38,800 bases of DNA from Veillonellales bacterium (GTDB lineage Bacteria; Bacillota; Negativicutes; Veillonellales; Dialisteraceae), in the NCBI GenBank assembly GCA_944390485.1, contig CALXPQ010000010.1:1-38800 (forward strand). The letters run 5' to 3'. Within the stretch, counting starts at the first letter, position 1, and the number at the start of each line of letters is the position of its first letter. The notes beneath the pieces are model-generated. The model had not been told where the DNA came from and did not search any database. It worked only from the letters and a program-made list of their open reading frames with translations. Below are positions 31,388-38,800 of the stretch, piece after piece. The position numbers were made by a program, and so were the translations under genes.

Positions 31388-32188
31388 TTATTTCGTAAAG
31401 GTGAGCGTCTCCCCGTCAGCCGGCATGCGGACGTCCGCTGCCCCTTCGGCGTCGAGGAGGAGCCGCAGAGACTGCCGCGTGAGGCAGGCGTGGGCCACGG
31501 TATCCATGTGCACCACCACGATCTGCGCCTGCGGCGCGGCGGCCTTCACGGCGAGGACGTCCTTGTCGTCCATGATGAGCCGGCCGTTGCCCTCGAGACG
31601 GGCGGCGCAGGCATTGAGCACGATCACGTCCGGCTTCACGCGGCGCAGGGTCTCCGCCACGCCGTCATACCACACGGTATCGCCGGCAGCGTAGAGGACG
31701 GGTTCGCCCGGCGCTTCGAGGAGGAAGCCGCACGACGGGCCGCAGGGCGTCTCCGTGCCGTGCCGCCCCGGCGTCTTCGTGAGGCGCACGCCCCGGAAGT
31801 CCGCGCCGCTCTCCGTCATGATGCGCACATCGGAGAAGCCGGACTTCGTGAAGACCGCGCCGTCGTCCGCGCTCTGCGTGAAGAGCGGCGTCTCATGGCA
31901 GAGCGGCGCGCCGACGGTGCCGTCCATGGCCATGTCCACGTGGTCGGGATGGAGGTGCGTCACGATGTACGCGTCCACGTCCGCGAGGACGGTTTCCTTC
32001 GGGAAAGGCAGGGCGCACATAGGCATGGGAATGTCCCACTGCTCCGGCACGACGGGGCGGAAGCCCATGGCCTCCATCTGGCGGAAGGTGCCGAGGCTGG
32101 CCTTCTCCGCGAGCCACGGGTCCACGAGGAAGACGGCGCCGCCGCAGGTGATTTTTACCATCGCATTGCGGATGAGCTGCAGTTTCAT
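31388..32188 (-). CDS. MBL-fold metal-dependent hydrolase
   Basis: This 266-residue protein of the metallo-beta-lactamase fold has the metal motif THLHPDHVDM (H78, H80, D82, H83), a second histidine region in GRHGTE, GDTVWYDGV with the bridging aspartate, and a late VHMDTVAHA histidine. It resembles the UPF0173/UlaG-like group, whose substrates vary. It lies 13 bases after the deacetylase-like gene, in one operon controlled by the divergent TetR gene. The ATG follows AAAAGGAG. Confidence 0.85.
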   Translation of the reverse strand: MKLQLIRNAMVKITCGGAVFLVDPWLAEKASLGTFRQMEAMGFRPVVPEQWDIPMPMCALPFPKETVLADVDAYIVTHLHPDHVDMAMDGTVGAPLCHETPLFTQSADDGAVFTKSGFSDVRIMTESGADFRGVRLTKTPGRHGTETPCGPSCGFLLEAPGEPVLYAAGDTVWYDGVAETLRRVKPDVIVLNACAARLEGNGRLIMDDKDVLAVKAAAPQAQIVVVHMDTVAHACLTRQSLRLLLDAEGAADVRMPADGETLTFTK

Positions 32189-32201
32189 AGCGTATCTCCT
32201 T

Positions 32202-33332
32202 TTATAATTTCCAGAAAGCCGACTGGACCTTGCGGGCCGCTTCGATGCGCTGCGCCTGGTCGGCGGTGATGTCGTTGCCGTGCACGGGGTCGATGAAATC
32301 CTCGATGGGGTCGTTCACTTCGGTGGTCTCGCCGGAGAGCGCCTCGAGGGTGCGGAGCACGCAGAAGGGCATGTACACGCCCTGTCCGCCTTCCATGACG
32401 GCCACGAGCCGGCCGCCGCAATGGCGCTCGGCGATGCCCATGGCGATCTCCGTGAGGGCGCGGTACCCTTCGGCCGTGAGCTGCTGGCGGCCCAGCGGGT
32501 CGAAGATGTTCGACGCGTAACCCGCCACGACGAGGACGAGCTCCGGATCGTACTGGTCGGCGATGGGCTCGATCACATCTTTAAACGCTTTGATGTACGC
32601 CTTGTCGCCCGCGCCGGCGGTCATGGGGATGGCCACGTTGTACCCGAGGCCCGCGCCTTCGCCCGTGTGATACACGTCCACATCGGTGTCGCAGTTGATC
32701 GGCTGCATGCCGGTCTGATGGACCTCTGCATAGAGCACGTCCGGGCTGTCGTACCATGCCTGCTGGATGCCCATCTTGTAATGACAGTCGAAATCAAGGA
32801 TGAGGATGCGCGAGAGGCCGTACTTCCGGCGGGCGTATTCCGCCATGATATTGAACGCGTTCACGATGCAGAAACCGTACGCGCTGTCCGACACCGCGTG
32901 CCCCGCCGGCGGCCGCTGGAGGCAGAAAGCGTTCTTCACATCGCCCCGCATGACCGCATCCATCGCTTCGAGGTCGCCGCCCACAGCGAGGCGGATGATG
33001 TCGTACGAGCCGGGCCCCATCCACGTCATCACGCCGGCCGGGCCGCCGATGCCTTCGCTGAGCGTCTTCAATGTTTCGATGTATTCCGGCGTATGGAATA
33101 AGCAGAGTTCCTCCTCCGCCGCCATGCGCGGCGCGATGGGCGCGAGCTTCGCCGCGAGGCCGCTCCGCACGAGGAGCCGGTACGTCGGGCGCAGCCGGTC
33201 CTTGCATTCATAATAATCATCCTGCTCCAGCCACTTATTGGCTGTCGCCGGGAAAACCAGCGCTCCCGCGCAGGGATTGTGCCAGTTGAATTCTTCGCTG
33301 TACATGAGACCGGTCCGTTTCATTTCTGTCAT
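32202..33332 (-). CDS. Class II histone-deacetylase-like protein with altered active site
   Basis: The 376-residue chain aligns over its length with bacterial class II HDAC/acetylpolyamine amidohydrolase proteins: MYSEEFNWHNP at the start, YGFCIVNAFNIMA, LDFDCHYKMGIQ, FDPLGRQQLTAEGY and YMPFCVLRTLEALSG. Several catalytic positions are changed. RPPGHHA is RPPAGHA (140-146), so the first histidine of the dyad is glycine. The zinc-ligand aspartate of GFDAH is alanine in GYASN (A273). The catalytic tyrosine of EGGY is glutamine in EGGQ (Q317). D182 and H184 of the DxH ligand pair remain. It is therefore probably a ligand-binding or non-canonical member. The start ATG at 33332 has GGGAG upstream. 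Confidence 0.82.
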   Translation of the reverse strand: MTEMKRTGLMYSEEFNWHNPCAGALVFPATANKWLEQDDYYECKDRLRPTYRLLVRSGLAAKLAPIAPRMAAEEELCLFHTPEYIETLKTLSEGIGGPAGVMTWMGPGSYDIIRLAVGGDLEAMDAVMRGDVKNAFCLQRPPAGHAVSDSAYGFCIVNAFNIMAEYARRKYGLSRILILDFDCHYKMGIQQAWYDSPDVLYAEVHQTGMQPINCDTDVDVYHTGEGAGLGYNVAIPMTAGAGDKAYIKAFKDVIEPIADQYDPELVLVVAGYASNIFDPLGRQQLTAEGYRALTEIAMGIAERHCGGRLVAVMEGGQGVYMPFCVLRTLEALSGETTEVNDPIEDFIDPVHGNDITADQAQRIEAARKVQSAFWKL

Positions 33333-33380
33333 AAGTTTCTCCCTTCTGTTTTTCATTTTCTGGACATCCTGTAAATCTGA

Positions 33381-33411
33381 TTGACACACTGTCTATAATC
33401 ATTATAGACAG
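33381..33411. promoter_or_regulatory. Divergent promoter region with 23-bp TetR operator
   Basis: CTGTCTATAAT, one C, ATTATAGACAG (33389-33411) is a perfect palindrome. It contains TATAAT on both strands, and a TTGACA at 33381-33386 sits 16 bases before TATAGA for the plus strand. Binding here would block both the tetR gene and the deacetylase-like operon. Confidence 0.8.
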
Positions 33412-33493
33412 ATGCTCCCCGAGAGGAAGCACAGTTTCCGGGAACTGTCCATTTCCTGTACATCTTTCGCGTTCTGTCCAGAAGGAGGTTTCC

Positions 33494-34087
33494 ATGAACG
33501 AAAAACCGGACCGCCGCACGCTCTATACCCGCGCCGCCATCAAGGACGCATTTCTCGATCTCGTCGCGAAGGGCGGCTGGCGCCGCCTGTCTGTGACGCT
33601 CCTGTGCCGGAAGGCGAACATCGCCCGCGCCACCTTTTACCTTCACTACGCCAATCTGGACGAAGTGCTCACCGACGTGCTGATCGACGCCTTTCAGATC
33701 CGAGAGTGCAATCTTCTCTCTTATTTCAAGCAGCTTCGGCAGTCCATGGACGCAGGACCACTCACGGCGGAAACGTTTTTCCCGCTCTGCCAGCGCGCGG
33801 CGGAGTCGCCGAAGTACCGGGCGCTCCTCCTCGACCCGGACCTCCCCGGCCCCATCCTCGCCTTCCTCTACGACATAGCGAAAGACTCCATGGTGCCCGT
33901 CATCATGCATTACGCCTCCCTGTCCCGCCCTGAGGCGGAGGTCCTCTTCCGCTTCCTCCTGCAGGGGAGCTTCGCGGTGAATACCGCCCTCGGCTGGGAG
34001 CAGAACGACCGGTGGTACGCCATGCAGGACCTCATCCTCCGCTTCAAGGTAGGCGGCCTCGAAGCCCTGCAGAAAAGAAAAGCATAA
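33494..34087 (+). CDS. TetR/AcrR-family regulator
   Basis: This 197-residue regulator has its helix-turn-helix at residues 12-58 (AAIKDAFLDLVAKGGWRRLS, LLCRKANIARATFYLHYANL) and a C-terminal ligand and dimer domain containing MDAGPLTAETFFPL and FRFLLQGSFAVNTALGW. AAGGAGG precedes the ATG. It is divergent from the deacetylase-like/MBL operon and almost certainly acts on the palindrome between them. The inducing ligand is unknown. Confidence 0.9.
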   Translation: MNEKPDRRTLYTRAAIKDAFLDLVAKGGWRRLSVTLLCRKANIARATFYLHYANLDEVLTDVLIDAFQIRECNLLSYFKQLRQSMDAGPLTAETFFPLCQRAAESPKYRALLLDPDLPGPILAFLYDIAKDSMVPVIMHYASLSRPEAEVLFRFLLQGSFAVNTALGWEQNDRWYAMQDLILRFKVGGLEALQKRKA

Positions 34088-34091
34088 ATAA

Positions 34092-34165
34092 AAAAGCCTG
34101 CCCCGGAATCGGAGCAGGCCTTCTGCACGAAAAAAGCAGTCCGGCATGGCGCGGCAGACTGCTTT
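34092..34165 (+). terminator. Two successive terminator hairpins
   Basis: GCCTGC (34096-34101)/GCAGGC (34114-34119), then AAAGCAGTC (34133-34141)/GACTGCTTT (34157-34165). The second also has a T run on the other strand and can end the tRNA transcript. Confidence 0.75.
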
Positions 34166-34172
34166 CTTCCTG

Positions 34173-34248
34173 TGGTGGGCGATAACAGGATCGAACTGCT
34201 GACATCCTGCTTGTAAGGCAGGCGCTCTCCCAGCTGAGCTAATCGCCC
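34173..34248 (-). tRNA. tRNA-Val (anticodon TAC)
   Basis: 76 bases including the encoded CCA. Acceptor GGGCGAT/ATCGCCC, the D-arm stretch AGCTCAGCTGGGAGAGC, anticodon stem CCTGC/GCAGG with loop CTTACAA, and the T-loop TTCGATC. Last of three tRNA genes in one transcript. Confidence 0.95.
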
Positions 34249-34249
34249 G

Positions 34250-34324
34250 TGGTGACCTGTGGGGGATTCGAACCCCCGAACCCGCCGTGAAAGGGCGGTG
34301 TCTTAACCACTTGACGAACAGGCC
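34250..34324 (-). tRNA. tRNA-Glu (anticodon TTC)
   Basis: 75 bases including CCA. Acceptor GGCCTGT/ACAGGTC, anticodon stem CCGCC/GGCGG with loop CTTTCAC, T-arm GGGGGTTCGAATCCCCC. One base separates it from tRNA-Val. Confidence 0.95.
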
Positions 34325-34326
34325 AT

Positions 34327-34402
34327 TGGCTCCTGAAGTAGGACTCGAACCTACGACCGATCGGTTAACAGCCGATTGCTCTACCGACTGAGCTATTCAG
34401 GA
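34327..34402 (-). tRNA. tRNA-Asn (anticodon GTT)
   Basis: 76 bases including CCA. Acceptor TCCTGAA/TTCAGGA, anticodon stem ATCGG/CCGAT with loop CTGTTAA, T-loop TTCGAGT. First gene of the tRNA transcript. Confidence 0.95.
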
Positions 34403-34416
34403 ATACAACATGAGTA

Positions 34417-34445
34417 ATGATAGCAGAAAAGTTTTTTTCTGACAA
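34417..34445 (-). promoter_or_regulatory. Promoter of the tRNA cluster
   Basis: On the minus strand TTGTCA (34445-34440), 17 bases, TATCAT (34422-34417), about 15 bases before tRNA-Asn. Confidence 0.75.
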
Positions 34446-34505
34446 GGCCTTTCCCCGGAGCGGCGCATTATTTTTTTATTAGAAACCGGCTGGCCCGCGC
34501 CATGC

Positions 34506-34528
34506 AAAAAGCGGCGCTTCCGCGCCGC
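34506..34528 (-). terminator. Terminator of the RidA/nitroreductase operon
   Basis: GCGGCGC (34511-34517) and GCGCCGC (34522-34528) with TTTTT downstream on the minus strand. Confidence 0.85.
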
Positions 34529-34538
34529 CCTGCGTCCT

Positions 34539-35114
34539 TCACCGCCAGAGGACGATGTCCTCCTGGCTCCGCTTCGGGACGAAGTAGTCCCGGTCTTCAT
34601 TGACGTAATAGTCCGTCTTCCCGTTCTCCGGCAGGTCCGTGATGACGCTCGCATGGTCCGGGTAGCCCAGCGAGAGCACGAGGCGGGGCTTCCACTCCGC
34701 GGGGATCTCCAGGAGCGCCGCGACCTTCGGGAAGTCCACCGCCCCCATGATGCAGCTCCCCACGCCGCCTTCGCAGGCGGTGAGCGTCATGGTGCGCACG
34801 GCGATGCCCATGTCCACGCCCGTGTAGGGCGTGTCGCGCCCTTCCGTGCAGACCACGATGAAGGCCGTGGGCTGCTCGCCTTCCTTCGGCGTGCCGATCT
34901 CCTTCGGGAGCTTCGCCGCCCAGTGGAGCATCGGCTGCATGGCCGCCACCAGCTCCGGATCGCGCACCACCACATAGCGGAGCGGCTGCTGGTTCATGGC
35001 GCTGTTCGAGATGCGCGCGTTCTCCACCATCAGCGCGAGGAGCTCCTGCGGCACCTCCTCCTGCGTGAAGCGCCGGTACGTGCGGCATGCCACCGCCAGT
35101 TCGGTCAGGGTCAT
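34539..35114 (-). CDS. Nitroreductase-family flavoprotein
   Basis: This 191-residue FMN-dependent reductase has the family start LAVACRTYRRFTQEEVP (the RTYRRF phosphate-binding arginines), NARISNSAMNQQPLRYVVV, GIAVRTMTLTACEGGVGSCIMG (flavin-site GSC) and LSLGYPD near the end. The electron acceptor is unknown. It starts 11 bases after the ridA stop with GGAGG upstream, so the two are one operon. Confidence 0.88.
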   Translation of the reverse strand: MTLTELAVACRTYRRFTQEEVPQELLALMVENARISNSAMNQQPLRYVVVRDPELVAAMQPMLHWAAKLPKEIGTPKEGEQPTAFIVVCTEGRDTPYTGVDMGIAVRTMTLTACEGGVGSCIMGAVDFPKVAALLEIPAEWKPRLVLSLGYPDHASVITDLPENGKTDYYVNEDRDYFVPKRSQEDIVLWR

Positions 35115-35125
35115 GACGCGCCTCC

Positions 35126-35509
35126 TCAGTCTTCCAGCGGCACGGCCGCCACCACTTCGATCTCGCAGAGGCCGCCCGACGGCAGCGCCTTCACGGCAAA
35201 GCAGCTCCGCGCGGGCTTGCTCACGAAATATTTCGCGTACACCGCGTTGAACGCGGCGAAATCGGCGATGTCTGCGAGGAAGCACGTGGTCTTCACCACA
35301 TCCTCCAGCGAGAGGCCCGCCGCGATGAGCACGGCCTCCACGTTCCGCGCGGCCTGCTCCGCCTGCGCCTCCACCGTGTCGCCGGCAAGCTTCCCCGTGG
35401 CGGGGTCGATGCCGAGCTGGCCCGAGCAGAAGACCAGCCCGCCCGTGCGGACGGCCTGAGAATACGGCCCGAGAGCGGCCGGCGCGTGATCCGAATGAAT
35501 GATTTCCAT
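35126..35509 (-). CDS. RidA-family reactive intermediate deaminase
   Basis: This 127-residue protein of the YjgF/YER057c/UK114 group removes reactive enamine/imine intermediates formed by PLP enzymes. It has LGPYSQAVRTGGLVFCSGQLGIDP, the arginine in KPARSCFAVKALP, and the closing CEIEVVAAVP. ATG at 35509 with GGAGGCAG upstream is preferred to a longer start at 35548. Confidence 0.92.
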   Translation of the reverse strand: MEIIHSDHAPAALGPYSQAVRTGGLVFCSGQLGIDPATGKLAGDTVEAQAEQAARNVEAVLIAAGLSLEDVVKTTCFLADIADFAAFNAVYAKYFVSKPARSCFAVKALPSGGLCEIEVVAAVPLED

Positions 35510-35593
35510 AGGTCTGCCTCCTTTGCATACGACCGGTTTGTACTCCATGCCTCTACCTTAACACAGCCCGGCCGTTTTGTATATTTCCCCGCC

Positions 35594-35623
35594 TTGAACG
35601 GAAAATCTGAGAAGTGGTATACT
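35594..35623 (+). promoter_or_regulatory. Promoter of the deacylase/LysE operon
   Basis: TTGAAC (35594-35599), 18 bases, TATACT (35618-35623), 36 bases before the ATG. Confidence 0.7.
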
Positions 35624-35658
35624 GATTCTACTATCATAAAAATAAGGAGGCACCGCCC

Positions 35659-36138
35659 ATGTCCTTTGCTCAAGTCAAATCCTATTTCGCGTCTCTCGGC
35701 CTCGAGGACCGCGTGATCGATCTGGCGGAATCGTCCGCCACGGTGGCGCTCGCCGCGCAGGCCCTCGGCTGCGAAGAAGCGCACATCGCCAAGACCCTGT
35801 CCTTCCTCCTCGGAGAGAAGCCCCTCATCGTCGTCACCGCCGGCGACGCGAAGATCGACAACCACAAATTCAAGGAGACTTTCCGCGCGAAGGCGAAGAT
35901 GATCCCCGGCGCGGACTGCGAAGCCCTCATCGGCCACCGCCCGGGCGGCGTGTGCCCCTTCTGCCTGCCGGAAGGCGTGCCGGTCTACCTGGACGTCTCC
36001 CTCCGGCGCTTCGAAACCGTCTACCCCGCGGCGGGGACGGACCACAGCGCGGTGCGGCTCTCCCTCGCGGAACTCGAGACGGCTTCGAAGTCCCTCGGCT
36101 GGGTGGACGTGTGCAAGAACTGGCAGGCGGCGGAATGA
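35659..36138 (+). CDS. YbaK/EbsC-family aminoacyl-tRNA deacylase-like protein
   Basis: This 159-residue single-domain protein has the YbaK fold: IAKTLSFLLGEKPLIVVTAGDAKID with the conserved lysine, FRAKAKMIPGADCEALIGHRPGGVCPF and the DVSLRRFETVYPAAGTD segment. Relatives hydrolyse mischarged tRNAs, including Cys-tRNA-Pro. It is a different subtype from the PrdX-like gene at 21504-22043. It overlaps the exporter gene by four bases (ATGA), so the two are translationally coupled. Confidence 0.85.
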   Translation: MSFAQVKSYFASLGLEDRVIDLAESSATVALAAQALGCEEAHIAKTLSFLLGEKPLIVVTAGDAKIDNHKFKETFRAKAKMIPGADCEALIGHRPGGVCPFCLPEGVPVYLDVSLRRFETVYPAAGTDHSAVRLSLAELETASKSLGWVDVCKNWQAAE

Positions 36139-36758
36139 ATCCCATCGACTGGCTCTCCTTCACTGCCGCGGCGATCCTCCTCACCTTCATGCCCGGGCCG
36201 GACATCATGTACCTCCTCGCGAAAAGCCTCCGCTCCGGCTTCCGGCAGGGCGTGACCCTCGCCGCCGGGCTCGCCACGGGTCCCATCTTCCACACGACGC
36301 TCGTCGTGGTCGGCGTAGCCGCCTTCATCCAGAGCTCGCCCGCCGCCTTCCACACCCTCACCTATCTCGGCGCGGCGTACCTCCTCTACCTCGCGTGGGG
36401 CGCGTTCCGCTCGAAGCCGGAGCCCCTCGCCCTCCCCGGCGCGGAAGACGCATACAACAAAGGCGCGCTCTACCGGCGCGGCTTCATCATGAACGCGCTC
36501 AACCCGAAGGTGCTCCTCTTCTTCCTGGCGCTCCTGCCGCAGTTCGTGGACCCCGCCGCCGGCCTCTCCCCGTCGGCCCAGCTCGCCGTGCTCGGCGCGA
36601 CCTTCGCCGTGCAGGCCTTCTGCTGCTTCTCCCTCGTCGCCTTCTGCGCGGGGAAGATCCGCGACCGCATCCTGGGCATCAAAAACTTCTCCCTCATCAT
36701 GAGCCGCGTCGAAGGCGGCATCCTCACGGCCATCGCCGCCGGCCTCCTCTTTCTGTGA
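36135..36758 (+). CDS. LysE/RhtB-family amino acid exporter
   Basis: The 207-residue membrane protein has about six helices and the family pattern: FMPGPDIMYLLAKSLRSGFRQG, AAYLLYLAWGAFRSKPEPL, and a central FIMNALNPKVLLFFLALLPQFV. The usual substrates are amino acids such as lysine, homoserine or threonine. Overlap with the deacylase suggests a shared task in handling non-coding or excess amino acids, an inference. Confidence 0.9.
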   Translation: MNPIDWLSFTAAAILLTFMPGPDIMYLLAKSLRSGFRQGVTLAAGLATGPIFHTTLVVVGVAAFIQSSPAAFHTLTYLGAAYLLYLAWGAFRSKPEPLALPGAEDAYNKGALYRRGFIMNALNPKVLLFFLALLPQFVDPAAGLSPSAQLAVLGATFAVQAFCCFSLVAFCAGKIRDRILGIKNFSLIMSRVEGGILTAIAAGLLFL

Positions 36759-36769
36759 ACGGACAAACG

Positions 36770-36805
36770 AAAACCTGCCTCCCGAAGGAGACAGGTCTTT
36801 TTTTA
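36770..36805 (+). terminator. Bidirectional terminator
   Basis: ACCTG-CTCC and GGAG-CAGGT form an interrupted stem with T7 downstream. It lies between the exporter gene and the convergent secreted protein gene. Confidence 0.8.
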
Positions 36806-36813
36806 TGCGCGCG

Positions 36814-37476
36814 TCACTGCGCGTCCTGCCATGCGCCCGCGTCGATGGCGATCCATCCCGCCGCGTACGGCGCGATCTCATACTGCTGGAAGAGGAAATA
36901 CAGATGACCGTCCGCGCCGATGTAGAACTGCTCCGGCCACTCCGCCACGGTGCGCCACTCCGCGGGGAAGAGCGGAATCTTCCGCTCCGCCGCCTGCGCC
37001 TCGATCGCCGCGTTGATGCCCGCCGCGTCCGTCACCGCCGCATGAGCGAGCGCGTCCTTCCGGGTGATCCGCTCGCCGTTCTCATCGAAATTCATGCCGA
37101 TCACCTGCGTCATGGGATGCGCCGCGCCTTTGAAATACGTGGACTCCAGCAGGACCAGGCTCACCACGCCGCCGTCCGTGCGGCCCGCTAGCCAGCTCAG
37201 CCAGCCCGTCACCTCGCCGTGAGCGCCGTGCTCCGCCAGCTGGTTTTCAAAACGGAGCCGCTCCCGCTCGAGCGCCGCGTTCACCCGCGCCCGCTGGAGC
37301 GCCGTGCCGCCCTTCCACACGGGGAGCTTCGCGTCGAACTTCTCGAAACTGCCCTCGGTCGTCACGGACACCTGCGCCGCGCCGTCCATCAGGCCCGGCT
37401 GCGGCGCGGCCACCGCTTCTCCGCCGCAGAGCACCGCCGCGGCGAGCGCCGCCGCCATCCAGAATCGTTTCATCAT
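36814..37476 (-). CDS. Secreted DUF3298/DUF4163-type protein
   Basis: This 220-residue protein has a signal peptide (MMKRFWMAAALAAAVLCGGE, then AVA before the mature part). The mature chain shows FEKFDAKLPVWKG, YFKGAAHPMTQVIGMNFDENGERIT and the closing FYIGADGHLYFLFQQYEIAPYAAG, the usual C-terminal signature of DUF3298 proteins such as the outer part of RsiV. No anti-sigma or membrane anchor is present, so it would be a free extracytoplasmic protein. The start is ATGATG after GGGAGG. Function unknown. Confidence 0.8.
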   Translation of the reverse strand: MMKRFWMAAALAAAVLCGGEAVAAPQPGLMDGAAQVSVTTEGSFEKFDAKLPVWKGGTALQRARVNAALERERLRFENQLAEHGAHGEVTGWLSWLAGRTDGGVVSLVLLESTYFKGAAHPMTQVIGMNFDENGERITRKDALAHAAVTDAAGINAAIEAQAAERKIPLFPAEWRTVAEWPEQFYIGADGHLYFLFQQYEIAPYAAGWIAIDAGAWQDAQ

Positions 37477-37899
37477 GGCCACCTCCCTGTCCCGCCGGAA
37501 GCGGGACAAATGCATTGCTTCGATCTTCTGTTTCCATTGTACAGGAAAACTTCCGCGCAAAACAGAAAAATCTTTTGTAATTTCATACAAAAACTTTTTA
37601 TAGAAGAACTTTTTCTCACAGGTGAAAGAAATTTCGTGCGGCTCACGCCGTGAATGCAAAGAATCAGCCGACGATACCGACGGATATACGCCGCCTGCGG
37701 GGAAGCCGCGCCGGCGATGGTCGCTGTCTTGCATGAGGGGCGGGCTTCATGTTCGATACGGACGTTTCTCATACACTGGCGCGGTCCCCACATAAGCCAA
37801 AATTCTCTTTTACACAGTCGGCGCGGATTCACATAACGATGCCGTACGTGCTCACTCATTTACGACTTTTCCCATTTTTGGAATGGGATTCCATGGTCC

Positions 37900-37938
37900 C
37901 TTCATTTTCTTTCCGTGCCTGACGGAAAGAAAATGAAG
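37900..37938. repeat. Perfect 17-bp-arm hairpin in the second repeat copy
   Basis: CTTCATTTTCTTTCCGT and ACGGAAAGAAAATGAAG around a 5-base loop. The T at 37934 repairs the mismatch found in the first copy. Confidence 0.8.
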
Positions 37939-38611
37939 CAAAAGAAAGGGCAGCCGCCCCGTCACTCCGGCCTGAAAATTTCACCGGTCACTACCCTCCG
38001 CGCAACTCGCTCCCTGCGGTCGCTCAGACAAGCGCTCCGGCTGACGCCACCGGCGAAATTTTCTCCCTTCGGGCACCGGCCTCCGTTCAAAGGGGCGGGG
38101 AAGCTGCACCAGTACTGAACTTGTATCGTGCATGAAGTGCGGGCTTCATGTTCGATGCGAACGCTCCTCGCACACAGATGCAGGCCTACATAGAGACACT
38201 TACCTTTCTCTTCATGCCCGTGGAAGTTTTGTGTCGCGTGCAAGCACGCTCCCTTGTGACTCCGTACATTCTCATGCAGGAGCGGACCCACATACGTTGA
38301 ATGACTTGCTTTCTAACACGCAAAGGTTAATCCTGCCAATGTTGCTTCTCATACGCACGCGCGAAGCGCGGCGGACACAGCCCGGCCCTGCCGGGCTTTC
38401 TTCTTTCCCATACGCAGGCGCAAAGCGCCGCGTAAAATTCCGGCGGAGCCGGACTCCTCTTCCTTACGCTAGTGCGCAGCACGGCGGATATGTCCGCTTG
38501 CGGACACTTTGTTCCCTGCGGCCGGGAATACGGTTCATCCCCTCGCCTGAGCCCGGCCCCGAAGCCGGGCAGTTCCAGCGGGGCGGCTTTTGATTTGTGC
38601 CGCCCTTCTCC

Positions 38612-38737
38612 TCAGGCGCTCTCAGCCGGAGCGCCGGGATTGCGCCCGGCCATTAAGAAAAAGGACCGGTGCGGCTCCTCAGAGCCGCAGCAGGCGGGGC
38701 GGCCTGACGCGTCTTGCAGTTTGTACTGTCCCGGCAT
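38612..38737 (-). CDS. 41-codon frame inside the second repeat copy
   Basis: Counterpart of the frame at 30951-31034: the same first 26 codons beginning MPGQYKLQDASGRPACCG, with a GGGAGACAATC site, but a different end because of an extra base in a pyrimidine run. Treated as a low-confidence frame. Confidence 0.25.
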   Translation of the reverse strand: MPGQYKLQDASGRPACCGSEEPHRSFFLMAGRNPGAPAESA

Positions 38738-38800
38738 GATTGTCTCCCTATCGTTCAAGCCGCATTGGATGTGAAAGGGAATTACAAACTGAGCGGCAGG

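Larger units (their letters stand above)
37728..38800. repeat. Hairpin-rich non-coding repeat element, second copy cut by the window edge
   Basis: It matches 30057-31097 in the same orientation. About 430 bases (37885-38265) are almost identical to 30185-30555; the following hairpin chain is more diverged in loops and spacers. The copy stops at gagcggcagg, one base short of the point where the sequence at the left edge of the window would continue the element. No protein gene is supported. Confidence 0.8.

Overview
The window looks like chromosomal DNA of a GC-rich anaerobe of the Firmicutes lineage, most likely a Negativicutes (Veillonella/Dialister/Acidaminococcus-type) bacterium. This is an inference. 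It rests on three sets of genes for the membrane beta subunit of a Na+-translocating decarboxylase, each with a MatC-type dicarboxylate carrier, on the strong GGAGG ribosome sites and TTGACA/TATAAT promoters, and on the Firmicutes-style housekeeping genes (1,250-residue PurL with fused amidotransferase domain, short ProB, BioY, TSCPD protein). No 16S rRNA is present, so the genus is not fixed.

Layout. 1-355 is one end of a hairpin-rich non-coding repeat. 429-1535 is a lipid/diacylglycerol kinase-like gene. 1580-4624 (minus) is the first transport module: promoter, leader, OadB-type beta subunit, a 39-residue OadG-like membrane peptide, a MatC-type carrier, terminator. 4836-8408 carries a bacterial-PH-like membrane protein, an SPL-like radical SAM protein diverging from an HxlR regulator, and a TDT/SLAC1 family transporter. 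8554-9795 is the relic of another module: a carrier gene missing about its first 118 codons, preceded by an orphan promoter-leader-terminator. 10278-13319 and 13456-16484 are two more complete modules in tandem, nearly identical in places. No carboxyltransferase alpha subunit and no biotin carrier accompany any of the modules.

16708-19526 (minus) is a partial biotin operon bioY-bioD-bioA. Biotin is the prosthetic group of the decarboxylase family to which the modules belong, so the two blocks may be linked in physiology. 19614-23059 holds a threonine-aldolase-like enzyme, a proB plus aminoacyl-tRNA deacylase pair, and a divergent LysR regulator. 23122-27903 (minus) holds purL, a TSCPD protein and a HAD hydrolase. 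28127-29532 holds two tandem secreted SIMPL-domain proteins.

29685-31340 is gene-poor repeat DNA built almost entirely of short hairpins. A second copy runs from about 37728 to the right edge, and the left edge of the window is a third partial copy. Between them lie an MBL-fold hydrolase and a histone-deacetylase-like protein with a broken active site, under a divergent TetR regulator with a 23-bp palindromic operator. After these come three tRNA genes (Asn, Glu, Val), a nitroreductase/RidA pair, a YbaK-type deacylase/LysE exporter pair and a secreted DUF3298-type protein.

The observations most worth following up are the multiplied OadB/OadG-like/MatC modules with structured leaders and structured intergenic gaps, the mini-hairpin repeat element whose stems are preserved while loops and even stem sequence change, and the deacetylase homologue that has lost a zinc ligand and the catalytic tyrosine.
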